From assembly GCF_001653235.2 (NCBI RefSeq), contig NC_035794.1:4278001-4342000 (forward strand): DNA of 64,000 nt, written 5' to 3'. This document shows positions 1 to 16,632 of the stretch, one piece after another; within the stretch, counting starts at the first letter, position 1; every line of letters starts with the position of its first letter. The DNA comes from Pochonia chlamydosporia 170 (lineage: Eukaryota; Ascomycota; Sordariomycetes; Hypocreales; Clavicipitaceae). Made by a program: the position numbers and the translations under genes. The notes under the pieces are model-generated. The model did not search any database and had not been told where the DNA came from. It saw nothing but the letters and a program-made list of their open reading frames with translations.

Positions 1-107
1 ATATTGACAGTCTGGGAGTCAACTCGTGCGATATTTTGTTGTTCCTGGCTACGTGCCGCCAGACCTCGCCGGTTTGCAAATCTTTCAAGTCTAGGTGTGA
101 CTCGTAA
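1..107 (+). other. possible tail of an acyl-carrier domain at the left edge
   Basis: One frame is open from the window edge to a TAA at 105-107 and reads IDSLGVNSCDILLFLATC near its start. LGxxS followed by hydrophobic residues resembles the phosphopantetheine-attachment site of a carrier protein, with Asn where Asp is usual. Only about 34 codons are visible and nothing upstream can be checked, so this may be chance. Carrier domain or gene relic is a weak guess. Confidence 0.15.
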
Positions 108-1462
108 CTAATCTCAACAAAAAGACCAAGTCGGGGAGTGGACTTGGTGCTATTGTCAGCAAAGTCGTGTGAGCTGGATTTCTGAGCATTCATTTGAGAA
201 GCATCACGGAAACGATTCTACAGCGACACAAAAGTATGACGTGGGCTACGTATAATGAATGCTCAGGTGAGTAGGGCTGCGGCAGAGGAAGACGAGCTGC
301 TCTACAAAACGCTTACTTGGCTTGGTTGCGACATGGAGCAGCCATATCCAGCATCACCGCTTTAATACTGGGAGTTAGGGGTCTGGCAGAGATGGTCACG
401 CAAAAGAGCACTCCGTCCAACTTGTTTACGCAAGGCCATCCCCGCTTGTGTGACGTTGGCATCACCCGTCACCCGTTTTTCATGATAGTAATCGAAGTTT
501 TAGCCATTTGTCTCGGCACTTAGGTCTCCATAGGTGCAATCCAGCCGGTCCTTGACGGCCTCGTACGGTTCGCGAGGCGCGAGTATGTCGGTGCAGTGTT
601 TCCAGTCGCAAAGAGGAGACTGCGCATCTCAAAAAGATGGTACGTAATAAGCTCCGTCACGTTGCAGGAGCCTATTAAACGTTAAGAGAGTCAGAATTTG
701 TCGTTCGATTAGGTTTGTTCCAGCTGCGTAAGTGATGTTCCGTAGTCTTCTCTGCTGAGGAGAAGACGACGGGAATTCGTGTCAATCTAGATCGGCTACC
801 AGAACAAAGACTCCGGGCTTTAATCGTGAGCAGCCGTATTGCGTCGCGCCGCGCTGAGGCATTGAACTTGAAGGTTCCAGCATCATATGGTGAATGATTG
901 AAGTGTTAAAACCCAAACGACATGGACATGGAGGCTTGAGAGTCGGAACCTGCCATTGATCAACATTGAACCCCACACCACACGTCCACGGCTGGTCTGG
1001 CAGCTTGAACAAACAACATTGAAAAATGCCAACATTGAAAACAGCCGAGAGCCTCGGTCCCCCGCACCAGGCACACCGACCAGACATTGATACCCCAGAG
1101 TCTGTGCTGCCCGTACGGAGTACTTGGCATGTCAGGGCTCGGCACAACATTGAAGACTTGCCATCAATGGAAAACAGTGGAGTTTCGGGCTTGGCAGCAT
1201 CAAACGGTTGGCGACTGGTGTAACTGGAATGGACCAGACGGACAGGGGATATTGACACTCACATTGTCCCACTAATTACAGGTGTAGCATTGAAGTTGAG
1301 CGAAATTGGCCGTGTTGCTGAAATCTGCACATCAACAAGGCTGGGTTTGATATGAAGGAATTGTGATGCGCAGTTTCGCAGCCATTAGTAGAGCCCCATG
1401 GCTATGAGGATGTAATTAGTGGTAGTCTGGTATCCTAGAAACAACCAGATGGTCGAATATTA
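108..1462. other. intergenic, no supported gene
   Basis: I see no convincing coding sequence on either strand; the open frames show no family motifs and no plausible splice-joined partners. The octamer ACATTGAA occurs at 963-970, 1016-1023, 1032-1039 and 1147-1154, with near copies around 859 and 1286. The region lies 3' of the crotonase gene. Confidence 0.5.
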
Positions 1463-2419
1463 TTACAGCTTTGATGGCACAAATTCAGGTTTCGACTTTG
1501 TAACAAACGCCATGAGTCCAATCCGCAGATTTTCACCCTCTAGAAGTCCTTTGGCATATCTGTCTTGCACAAGCTGAGCAGCTCGTTCCACGCTTGCTGT
1601 CTCCCAAGCTTCCCTCAATCCAGCGCGGCTCACAATAATGGCGTCGGGAGACATGGCAGCAACCTCCTTTGCGAGTCCCACAGCCTCAGCAACCACATCA
1701 TCTGGCGAGGCGGCTACACGACAGAAGCCCAAATCTTTTGCTTCTGCGGCCGAGAGTACTCGACCAGCAAGAATAATCTCAGAGGCTAACTGCATTCCAA
1801 ATGTTCTGACAGCCCGAGGTATGCCACCAGCTGCGGCCCAAAGACCTCTCTTGGCCTCTGGAAGACCAAAAGTCGCAGAAGGCGATGCAACAATCATATC
1901 ACTATAGATTAGATGCCGTGTTAGCGACAGTAGCCAGCCAATATGGGTCATCAAGTAGCTACACTTGATCGACCCATTTCATACGCCATTCATCTCAGGT
2001 ATCAAACACCCAGCTTAAGCTTACCAGTTGAGTGCTATTTCGAATCCTCCCCCTAGAGCAAAGCCATTCACGGCCGCAATGACGGGCTTCTTTCCCACGC
2101 GCCTGGTGAGACCCATAAACCCGCCGGTCGGAAAGGGTGGTGCATCTGGCTTCTCGAGGGAATGGTTCTTTTGTGCCTGTTCCTTCAGATCCGCACCGCA
2201 GCAAAACGCCTTCTTTCCCTTGCCGGTAACAATGGCGACGCGAAGTTGGGGCTCATCGTCAAACCATTGCCATAGTCTTTCGCCCTCCCAGTGGCCTGCC
2301 ATGGGAATGGCGTTCATGTGCGATTCGCGATTGATGGTCACCTGAAGAACATGGTCCGCCGGAAAGCTCAACTCGTAGAACGATAATTCAGGTGGCTGAG
2401 TAGCAAGAGATTGAGCCAT
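1463..2419 (-). CDS. enoyl-CoA hydratase/isomerase (crotonase) family protein, peroxisomal
   Basis: Two exons (2419-2025 and 1901-1463) flank a 123-bp intron (GTAAGC...TATAG) and give 277 residues, a usual length for a single-domain crotonase. The first oxyanion-hole region reads GADLKEQ and the second GFALGGGFEIAL; the join gives ALNCDMIVA, followed by FGLPEAKRGLWAAAGGIPR, where the family's catalytic Glu region lies. The protein ends in SKL, a canonical PTS1, so I infer peroxisomal import and a role in fatty-acyl or branched acyl-CoA breakdown. The start was chosen at MAQSLATQ because the frame upstream of it looks like leader. It is divergent from the thiolase-like gene across about 0.9 kb, which suggests a shared promoter. 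The exact acyl-CoA substrate cannot be read from the sequence. Confidence 0.9.
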
Positions 2420-3316
2420 GGCGGACGGAGGCAAGCACAGTGGATGTTGAATGTTCTGCAAACAGTCTGGTAGAAAAAGCTGAGTGATGATGAAATATGT
2501 GACAATGTTAAGCCTGCCCGGAGGAAACTGGTATGATTACATACATGTATGCAAAGAGTCGCCGAGGTGTTTTTCCTGACGGCTTTAAATGTTAGGCCAG
2601 ACGCAGTCTTTCGAAAGCCCCTGCGCCATGTCAATGTCCCACGAAACTTGGCTCCCTGTCCTGTTGCTGGGACTCTGGACATCTGCAACCATCAAACCCC
2701 CCCGGCGAAGTGCCATTGGTCGGGCCAGTGCAGATGTCCAGTCTGGTCTGGTCTGGTGGCAGAACCGACCAAGCACAGCACTTGCCCCCCACACGACCAG
2801 GAGCCGCCAGGCCACAAGCCGGACTTGACACAACTTGAACCCGGGTTGCACGATTACTGCTAACCTTCATGTCTGGCCGGGTCGGAGCATCGGGCTAACA
2901 TTGAAATATCCAGGCAACCCCCCGGCTGGATTTCAATATTCCAGCGGAGCAACAGCCGTCATTGACACTTGAGCCTGGACACCCGCGGCACCAGACGGCT
3001 CCAGTTGACTGGCTAATGTCAATCAAGGTCAAGTCTGGTTGGAACAAGCACATGTAATTCTACAACGGGTCAACTGGTCTGGGAGGTGATCAGCCAAATT
3101 CTACCAGCTTGACTTCCAAGCGACTTTCAGGGCAGCGCGGTACGTGTAAATTATTGACTCTCACCTTTCAGGACTGTGCTCCAGATATTACTACCACTAA
3201 TACTTGACTCCAGGGCCCAGAATCCATCTCCCTTATAACTATTGCGGATTTCAAATCGTCAATTGGTTACTACTATCGGCCATTCCACACACCACAGCTC
3301 TATCTCTTCCTTCAGC
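2420..3316. other. divergent promoter region between crotonase and thiolase-like genes
   Basis: This 0.9 kb separates two diverging acyl-CoA genes. It holds a short run of TCTGG repeats near 2739-2760 and further ATTGAA/ATTGACA motifs near 2896 and 2960. No gene is supported. Confidence 0.5.
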
Positions 3317-5298
3317 ATGGTCGCGCACGCAGCCATTCCCATCATCGTAGGCGTTGGAGATGTGCGCAACAGGTCGTTCAAGGTGGAAGACGCGATTGAA
3401 CCGGCCCAGCTCATGGTTGACGCTATTCAGAAAGCCATTGATGACAGTGGATTGGACCTGGCAGCCCGGAAGTCTCTCGTATCACAGATTGACAGTCTGA
3501 GAGTGGTGCCGACATGGACTTGGGCATACAATGACCTACCTGCTGTAATTTCCGAGCGTTTACGAATCAACCCATCTCAGCGAGTTCAAGGGGAGCATGG
3601 CGGCAACCAACCTGCCTTGCATTGTGACGAAGCAGCTCGCGACATTGCCGAGAGAAGGAGCCTTGTTTCGGTACTCACAGGCGGAGAGGCCCTAGCATCC
3701 CGTACGTCTTTCAACGTCTCTAATAATTGAGACCATGCTAACCGTGGTCGTATCTTTTGAAGTCGCGGCTTGCCAAAAAGCTGGTCAAAACCCTCCCAAT
3801 GGCTGGCTTGAGCCGGATCCCAATGGGAAGCAGCTGGCGTCCCTTGACCTCTCAATTCTCAGAGAGAGTAAGTCGATACCTGACAAATAAAACACTATTA
3901 TGAGCAATCTTTAATAACTAGTTTGATTGTAGGCTCCGGTACTTTACATTCCATGGGTCTGCCCATACATGTGTACCCTCTGTATGAGAATGCCCGTCGC
4001 GCGCACCAAGGTCAATCCGCAGTGGAAAATGGCATGGAGTCCGCAAAGATGTATGCAGAATTCGATAAAATAGCATCTCAAAACGAGTACTCCTGGAATT
4101 ACCAAATGCCACCAAAGACTGCTGAACAAATAGGATTGCCGTCGAAGAAGAATAGGATGATTTGTGATCCCTGTGAGATTCAAGACCTATATCCTTTGTG
4201 CAAGTACCGTTGACCTGCTAATACTCAACTAGACCCTCTGCTGATGAACGCTTTCAACGGTGTCAACTTGTCAGCAGCCTGCATCTTGACCTCTACTGAG
4301 AATGCACAAAAACTCGGTATTCCCGAGGACAAGTGGGTTTATGTTTTGGGAGGTGCTGGTACCCACGAAAAGGATGATTGTAAGACCTGCACCCTCTTTC
4401 CTTCAGATCAAGCTAGCCAAGCTAACGACTCTTTTGTCAACAGTTTGGGAACGACGGCATTTGCACCATAGCGAAGCAATTTCCAAGTCGATTGATGCTG
4501 CGCTAGATGTCTCGGGGCTGTCCACAAGCGACATTGATTGCTACGACTTCTACTCGTAAGGGAACGACAAGTCACTCAGCCAGAAAATGATACTCACTGG
4601 CACACTGTAGTTGTTTTCCAATTGTCCCAAAGCTTGCTTGCGACCACGTTGGTCTCTCCACAACGGCATGGCAAAAGCCCATCACAGTCCTCGGCGGCTT
4701 GACGTCTTTTGGCGGTGCCGGAAACAACTACTCTATGCATGTCAGTCTGCGTTCTCATTAGAGTTGGTTGTTTAGTGTGTCTCTGCTGACATCAAAACAG
4801 GCCATTAACGCCATGGCACGATTGCTTCGACTCAAGAAGCGACACACAGGTCTTATCCTAGCGAATGGCGGCATGCTCACCCATCAACATGCCCTTTGTC
4901 TGTCAGCCAGACCCCGCGGTGATGGTCGTACGTATCCAAAGAGCAACCCTCTACCAGAAGTTGTGGACGAATATAGCCCACCATTTATTGAAAAGGCCGA
5001 CGGCGTGGCTACGATTGAAGTACATGTGACCATTCCACAGTGGGAATCAATAACAGCTGAACTAACATTCTCCCAGACTTACACGATCGAGTATAATCGA
5101 GACGGTACACCAGGAGTCGGCCTTATAGTTGGACGGTTACAAGGGACTGGACAAAGGTTCCTGTCTAATCACGGCGATGACAACACTCTCAATCAACTGG
5201 CGGCCACATCCTCAGAGCACATTGGAAAGTTAGGCCGCGTACGAGTAGGAGATGATGACCGAAATTTATTCTTTCTCAGGGAGCCAACTAAACTTTAG
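3317..5298 (+). CDS. thiolase-like protein (TLP1/acetyl-CoA acetyltransferase-related)
   Basis: Eight exons: 3317-3701, 3763-3867, 3933-4172, 4233-4379, 4444-4555, 4611-4740, 4801-5019 and 5077-5298. They give 519 residues. Landmarks are IPIIVGVGDVRNRSF at the N-terminus, GLPIHVYPLYENA, NLSAACILTSTENAQ, KWVYVLGGAGTHEKDD, CYDFYSCFPIVPKLACD and GGLTSFGGAGNNYSMHA. The last two match the C-terminal half of the thiolase fold. A C-terminal extension beginning ATIETYTIEYNRDG resembles the added beta domain of thiolase-like proteins of the TLP1 type. I do not see the usual nucleophilic Cys loop, so classical thiolysis is uncertain. The last intron (5020-5076) is 57 bp with no stop and could be mistaken for coding sequence. 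The C-terminus is TKL, only weakly like PTS1. Divergent from a peroxisomal crotonase, so a role in acyl-CoA metabolism is likely. Confidence 0.87.
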
Positions 5299-5531
5299 TT
5301 CCAATTGAATAGAGAAGAATATTGAGGCATGACTGCCTATATGCCACGCCTTGGCATTTAATCATTATTGTATCCTACCTGCCGTCCAAGATAGATACTA
5401 ACCCGTAAACCAATAGTGTTATGCATCGAATAAATTACCGAACACACCAAGCTGACAATGCTTGAGAATCAATTGCCAAACACAAAAGTTTATCATGTCT
5501 CAAATCGTATAGACACTTGGCGTGTTGAACA

Positions 5532-6998
5532 TTATAGCCTACTTGTCCTTACAGGATCCAGCAAATCTTTCATCTCAAAGCTAGGCCAGTCAGGGTTGAC
5601 TGACGGGTCTGGCCTATCACGATCCCAAGCCCACTTGTCTGCCAACTGTGGTGAGAGTGCGTTTTCCAGCATGTTTACAACATATTTTCCTATTACCGGA
5701 AAGAACTTGTATCCATGGAAAGAACCGCATGTCGCAACATAGAGGCCCTTCGAAGCTGCGTGCGGTGAGATGATGAAATCGGAGCTTGTTGTGAAAGCAT
5801 CCCTGGTTTAAGCATCAGTCACTGTGGCAAGGATAGCTGCCTGTGGAACTCGCAACAACTTACCAGCAAATGCGATGCTTCTCAAATTTCCATTTCGCAG
5901 CTTGTGTACCGTAGAACACGCTGCTTACGTTAAGAATGTCCTCCTTGAGTTTCTCTGAAATCTTCCACTGTGCGTAGTCGGCTTCTGCTGGGGGCATGGA
6001 GATGAAACGCCCGGGTAGAACTTCTTTGGTATTCTTAAAAATCTTCTGCCCCCACCATTTAAGCTCTCTATCCTTTGTTGGAGGCAGGCTGCCCATAAAT
6101 GGTGCTGGTGATGAAAGGTTAGTTTTATTAAATGGAACGGAGGGCCAGTGGGCTCAACAGGCAAGACAGGCAAGACAGGGCATTAATTACCTTTCAGCGT
6201 GGTGTATCCCTGGATACCCACGGGCATGTCTGCAAATTTTGCGTATGACTCGTCGTCCAATCGCGTCATTCCGGTGGTGATACCGCCAGCCAGAATTCTT
6301 GAACCAGCTTGTAGGCTGGTCAGCCCACTCGCGGCAGCACTCATTTCCAACAATGTTGGGGTGAATGCACCGGTGCAAAGCACGACATGAGCTGCTTGCA
6401 GATTTTGTCCAGTCGCAGTCTTCACCCCAGTACATCGCCCACTCGCATCGAATTGTAACGTTGAGACTTCTTCCGCGACGTATTTGACGCCCAATTCCAA
6501 GATGCTGCGAGTAACTGCCTGTAGGCAGTCACCAGCGGCAACCCATCCGCTGGCCTTGTTTACCAGCACTTGCTCCACGTTTGTGTAATCAGACTCATTG
6601 AACAGGCCGCCAAACATCTTACGGGCCTCTTCTATTGGCCAAACTGAAATGTCATTGTGTCGACCGAGTTTCTCGAAGTTTTTGATACAGTCGCGAGCGT
6701 AATCACGGCCGCACATCCAATAGAGCCCTGTTTGGTGGAAGTAGGGTTTCCATAGCGGATCAGAAGTAAAGATGTCTTGGGCTTCTAGGGCCAATTCGCA
6801 GTAGACGGGGTCGTCATAGTCAGCTCGCATCACCTTGTTCCAGTCCCATGACGCCGCAACTCGATTATCAGCGTCGAACGCATCTCGGTCGACAAGGGTA
6901 ACCGACGCCTTGGGGTACTTTCGAATGAGGTGGTAGGCTGTGGATACTCCAAAAATACCAGCGCCAACAATGATATAGGATGAACTAGCTGGCGCCAT
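5532..6998 (-). CDS. FAD-dependent amine oxidase (sarcosine oxidase/amadoriase family), peroxisomal
   Basis: Three exons (6998-6191, 6104-5864, 5802-5532) give 439 residues, typical for monomeric sarcosine oxidase and fructosyl-amine oxidase. The N-terminus has the FAD Rossmann motif VGAGIFGVSTAYHL. The segment HRICWDAFTTSSDF aligns with the region of the covalent flavin Cys in monomeric sarcosine oxidase, and CGSFHGYKFFPVIGKYV with the conserved C-terminal flavin loop. The protein ends SRL, a PTS1 signal, fitting an H2O2-producing peroxisomal oxidase. Intron 1 contains a short GGCAAGACA-type tandem. Neighbours are a DMG/sarcosine dehydrogenase and a Rieske oxygenase, and a CACGTGATTCGG element lies about 290 bp upstream. 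From context I favour sarcosine or another N-methyl amino acid as substrate; Amadori compounds or pipecolate remain possible. Confidence 0.88.
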
Positions 6999-8286
6999 TC
7001 TTTCAGGTACCAATGCTGATCTGATGGGCTTGGATTTGGATGGCGAGTGAAGATTCTCGGTATATGTACTTTTTTGTCTCCCAGTGCCCCAGAGCTGTGG
7101 GCTATTGGGGTACAATAGCGACGGCTTCAGTCGGCATTTATATCATCGTGATTCCTTGGAGCACCAGCCAACAATGTGTCAATCCCCTATCTATCAATTG
7201 GCTTTAGTACAGAGCCGATTTCGCCTTTCGACGGCCAAATCCATGTGTCAAACTTCGGGGGTTCGGTATTCGTGTCCGCGGCACCGCTCACGTGATTCGG
7301 TTTGTCGTCTTGATTGTGGCAGATATCGTGACAGAGAGATACGTAAATCGGCATTGTTCCCGGTAGCTCCATAGGCGTGGCATGACACAGTATGCCACGT
7401 TCGTGGTCTAGGCAGGGGCTAGAACTGGTCAACTTCACTTTGATGTGTACAATGTTACAGTACAGTATGGTGTGTTGCGGAAGAGCTAAAGACACCTCCA
7501 CACTGCAACTCCATCAAGGCCTAATCCAAAGACGCGCGCGCCCCAAGCTCCAACAACAGGATTTTGCGGGGAGCAAGTGAGCGACATCGGAAAAGGTCTG
7601 GTGAACCAGACGGATCTGGCTGAATGCGGGGCAGGCGGGTAGCGTAAGTCAAAGAAGTCTCGTATTGGTCTATGGCTTTACAGCCAGAATCACCACGAGT
7701 ATCGCAGTTTGGTGCCACATGGGACAGTTTAGTTCGACCTCTCTGCCGAAAGAGAGTGATCTGGTGTCTGGTGTTTTGAGAGGAAGCCCGGCACTCCAGA
7801 GACGCTACGGATACGCTACGGATGTTATCCGACCACTTCGCGAATGCGAGTTCGAGTCAGACAACCAGAACATCCTCCAAGGGCGTCAACGTCACCTTCA
7901 ATACCAGAGTATGCAAAACAAGTTACCAGATACTGCGTCATTTGAAAGTATTCGACCAAGCCTTCTAAAATTATCTCGGGAACAATCTTTCACTTATTCC
8001 CATCATCTGCATATGTTTATTATGAGACCAGGGATGAGTGTAGGGTAGCGGCCAGGACATTACAACTCTCCCAACATGCAATTTTCATCAATCGGTAGAT
8101 GTGCAAAACAAAGAAAAAAAGAGGAAGCGAATAAAAAACATGTTGGAACTTAATTATATGTATTTGTTAAAATATTAACTATATATATCCTTCACATACT
8201 GTGTGCAAGAAGAATCTTTAGTGACAAGTGCTGCTCAAACCAACGCGTCGCGCCATAACTCCGCCTGGTACGCGTAAACCAATGAA
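6999..8286. other. intergenic with promoter of the FAD oxidase
   Basis: No gene is supported. An open frame at 7665-8048 (+) has no recognisable domain and sits in the 3' flank of the dehydrogenase gene. The useful content is the regulatory element at 7289-7300. Confidence 0.45.
7289..7300. promoter_or_regulatory. CACGTGATTCGG element upstream of FAD oxidase
   Basis: This site lies 291 bp before the start of the FAD oxidase gene. It is one base longer than the CACGTGATCGG found upstream of the dehydrogenase and twice upstream of the Rieske oxygenase. CACGTG is an E-box/bZIP-type core, and the trailing CGG could suit a Zn2Cys6 factor. Regulatory function is inferred from position and recurrence only. 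Confidence 0.45.
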
Positions 8287-12994
<4,708 letters not shown>

Positions 12995-15460
12995 TTAAAT
13001 GTGACTAAAGATACTGTCGTTCATATTCCCTCCTTCCCACCAGCGCGTATCCCGACTGCTGCCAATACTTGGCCGAGGGTCATGATATACAAGGTCTGTC
13101 ATACTATCAAATTGAGAAGGATCCGCATATAACCATGGAGTCGTGTTGAAAGTAAGGCTATCGGCCTGCTCGGCTGATAGTTCATTAAAGACGGTTTCCC
13201 TTGTAGAGCTTGGCGACGAATTGACGGTCCCCTTGAAGGGCAGTGTTGGCGCGTCTTGACCACCGTCAGCTGTATTGACTGTGATTTCAGGCGACGTTGC
13301 CACGATGATATCGAGTGTAGTGGCCTCATCTTCATCTTCGCGAGCGACAGTAAGAGCTAGAGATGGGTCCAACAATCCAGTATGCGAAAACTCGCGCGAG
13401 TCAGCCGTACAATTAAATTGCAAAATATTCCACATTAAGGGTACACTGAGGTAAATCCTGGATGGCATCCAATCTTCTACATCATTTGATTCGGAGCCAG
13501 CGGCTATCCGAGTCATTTTATCTAGATTCCGGTCCTGGTGTGATGATTAGACTCAGCTTCAGTGAAACTCCGTGCGAGTAAGGAGAAATACATACCAATG
13601 CCCGACAAGCCGGGGAAAAGGGAATGAAACCTTTCAAAAACCTCCTACACTTTGCGAAATCTGCGTTGGATTTGTGTTTTAACTTGGCAGCGGCTGCGCA
13701 ACAGTAGTAAAGGTGCACTGTGGCTGCAATGGCTGCGATATGCCCAAAAAATGGATCAGTCAGATGTACCTGCTTATCCAACACCATATCGATCATGCGG
13801 ACAATCCAGGTAGAGTGAATGAGAGCCAGCTCCGAAGATCTCCTCCAGAATGTATTGGGAATAGCCAGGTTTGGATTGTGTTGTGCTCCGACGATGTAGA
13901 GAAATGGATGATTGAGAACCGTGGGAATGGCATGGTATGTGAATTGTTCCTTGAGCCACGTTGCCCAGTAGTCGCGGTTCATCTTTAGATCCTCCATCTT
14001 TCGCTCATAAAATTTGACAGAGTCATACCTATGACACATAGGAATTCTGTTCTCGGCCTCCATGAAATCGGATAACACGGTAGCATACATGGAGTCCCTT
14101 CTCCAAGGTTCTCGAAATATACCTTGAGCACAGTCGGATACGTATTTGCGCACCCGACTCCACACCCATCCCAAATGAACGCTAGTGTTCCAAATTCCGG
14201 GTTCACTCGGTATTGTATGACCAAGGTCGTCGATGGGTAGAGGGGGGACTTTTGGGTCTGGCTCCATGGGATGCCGGTGGTCAGCACTGTTGGAGCCATA
14301 TGATTGCCGCCATATTTCTGTTGGAGCACTGAGCACTCCGGTCTGGCGACCATGATATTGGTCCAGGACCTGCAGACTCCAAAAGACTCTCTTTTTGCGC
14401 TGTGACGTAATATCATCCATGGTATAACCGGCGTCAATATCCAGCATGGCAGAGCGGCAAAGCTGAAGGGCTAACCCCAGGTGAAACTGACCCAGGTGCA
14501 CATTTCCATCTACACCAAGACAAATTAGCAATAGACGGGGTTTGCATTGACCGGGGGCTTCATCCTACCTATGAATGATGAATATGAGAGAAGGCAAAGA
14601 CTCTCTATTGTAGGCAGGCCAACGGAGCCATTTGCTATGCGTATCATGATCATACTTCTCGCATTATCGCCATAGACCTGCAACTCGTCACCCTTTCGAG
14701 AAAAGCGAGAAGTCACAGCCAAGATGCTGCAAGCTAGCTCGTCAGTAAGGGAACTGATGTCTCTGACCTCATCTCGCTCAAAGCACCAAATAGGCTGTCG
14801 ATGGCAAAACTCGAAGTAGAGTCGGATTCCTAGAGCAATGTCGGAATGGCCGGGCCGGAGTTGCGATACCTCGTTTGCGAACGGGTTTGGCAAAGGCTGC
14901 TGGCTGCTAAAGGGAAACGCATTCTGGTTCTCGCGGGCTGGCGGGGTTGCTGAATGTGACTTTTCGGAAAAGTTGGAAACATCGTCGGAGGCTTGTTCTT
15001 GGCTAGAAGACTGGCTTGGCCTTTGGGAACCTGGTCAGAAGGTCTGAAAGTGATATTATGGGCGTCGTCTGTACAACCTCCCGGTTAAGAGGAGATCTAA
15101 TTTCTCTTCCAGGTGTGCCAATCTCTCCTCCTGTAGACAAAAAAGCAAAATGTCAGAGCTGCTTTCCAAGTATCTCTTAGAGGACGGTCATGCCATGACA
15201 TACCGATCGGCCACTTCGAGAGGCCTTCACTACCGGCGGATAAGAGCAGGGCTGCTTGAGGCGAACACAGCTCGAACAGGCCGGCTTCTCGGCAGGGCAT
15301 CGGGTTTTCTTTCGCCTGTTGCTCACAGAGTCAGTCATGGATGGACGGATACGTTGGAGGCTGGAGTCGCAGAAGCGACAGACCTGCATGTGAGGCAGGC
15401 ATGATGTGATCTCCGTCTTCCACGAGATGCAGTTCCAAATGTCTCTTCTGGTGGTGTCAT
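12995..15460 (-). CDS. Zn2Cys6 transcription factor with fungal-specific TF domain
   Basis: Six exons: 15460-15384, 15315-15204, 15130-15075, 15020-14569, 14509-13596 and 13534-12995. They give 716 residues. Joining exons 1 and 2 restores the binuclear zinc cluster at residues 22-49 (ACLTCRRKKTRC, then PACSSCVRLKQPC), spaced CX2CX6CX6CX2CX6C. The intron interrupts the cluster just after the second Cys, a common place. Exon 3 encodes a leucine-rich coiled segment (ERLAHLEEKLDLLL), usually for dimerisation. The middle (SQLRPGHSDIALGIRL through GFIPFSPACRAL) is the fungal-specific TF domain. The boundary at 15074/15021 (54 bp) is my least certain junction. It lies between the dehydrogenase and Rieske genes on the same strand, so it is a good candidate regulator of that group. 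Confidence 0.85.
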
Positions 15461-16632
15461 TATGTTTGCCAAACAAACCTTGGCTTGCCGACCACGACAC
15501 CGGAAAAAAGTGAGTTGAGATGGACTCCCAACTCGACACGACGATTGATCAGTGAAAAGATAACCAGACCACCACATCAATATGCCGTGGCTTATCGCCA
15601 CGCTCTTTTATGGGGGGGTAAACAGTGAACACTCTTGGAGTGAATACGTATTTGGCGTGTCTCAGTCAGGTTAAATGTGCGGGGGTGAGATACCAAGCCT
15701 AGAACGTTGGGCCGATAAAGGAGGCGCCACTTTGACCTGCGAGAAACCACGAGATGGTAAAGTTTGGACACCAATTCATTCACTGAATTGTCAATCCCTG
15801 TCACCAGACTTGTTCTGCCGCCAGGTCCGGGGCATGCTTTGGCCTGATGTGTGCATGTTGTGTTGGACTACGCACGCACATCACCATGACATTCATTATC
15901 AGGGCGCCGCTCGGCAACAGGTGCAGCAACGACGAGGGAGGGGGCGTGTGAATAGTTCGACATCGAACCTGATGGATTCATGTTGACCCATTTGAACTTG
16001 GCGCTTGGCGTAGTCTTCCCTTACGTGTGCCGCTGAAGCCGTTTTTCTTACCAAACCCTCGACAGTTCGGGTTTCACAATGCATGGGAGAGGGAAGATTT
16101 AAAAAATTAGAAAAAAATAATAATACTGTAATAATAAGTGAAAATTAATGAAGCGTCATACTGTATTAGGTGTTCGTATTGCAACATCCCGTACCCGGTT
16201 TATGTTAGGTAACAGTCATGCTCATGGTGACGCATTGATCGATCAGTCTCCAAGTGGTGTCTGGCGTGTTCGGACCAAATTGGCCGTTCTCGATTACTAC
16301 CCTACCCTCCCCCCCCAAAATATAACTAACAATTTAACTTGCCAATTACGGTGGACGGCAACGCAAGACAAGCATTGATCGACAGATAAAAGTCAAGTTA
16401 TTAGTTGCTCAAGATCTCGACGCCATCGCGGAGACAACGAATGATACCTGTCTATGCAACATTCTCTCTTCTCCCGCACCAAAAGATTTGTGATGGAAGG
16501 TCTTTTCGAAGCATATTTTGGCTAAGAGAATGACTTGTAGCAAATAAAATCAAGTCTTCATTAACGCTAAGTTAAAAATTACGACAAAAGAACACAAGCA
16601 AACATTCTGTCTAAGAGCTACCAGTCAGTCTA
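15461..16632. other. intergenic, A/T-rich and poly-C tracts
   Basis: It holds an A/T-rich stretch around 16095-16150 and a run of eight or more C near 16310. No gene is supported. It is the promoter side of the regulator and the 3' side of the Rieske gene. Confidence 0.45.

Noticed and set aside
782..1258. 158-codon open frame on the minus strand
   Set aside because: No domain, no signal peptide, overlaps the ACATTGAA repeats and has no splice partner; likely chance.
7845..7860. GTTCGAGTC resembling a tRNA B box
   Set aside because: No A box at the right distance and no acceptor or anticodon stems could be drawn.
7665..8048. 127-codon open frame on the plus strand
   Set aside because: No recognisable motif and it sits in a promoter/3' flank; kept as intergenic.
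15021..15074. Alternative donor GTTGTA for the third intron of the zinc-cluster gene
   Set aside because: Keeps frame equally but is a poorer donor than GTACAG; only the join matters for the protein and it remains uncertain.
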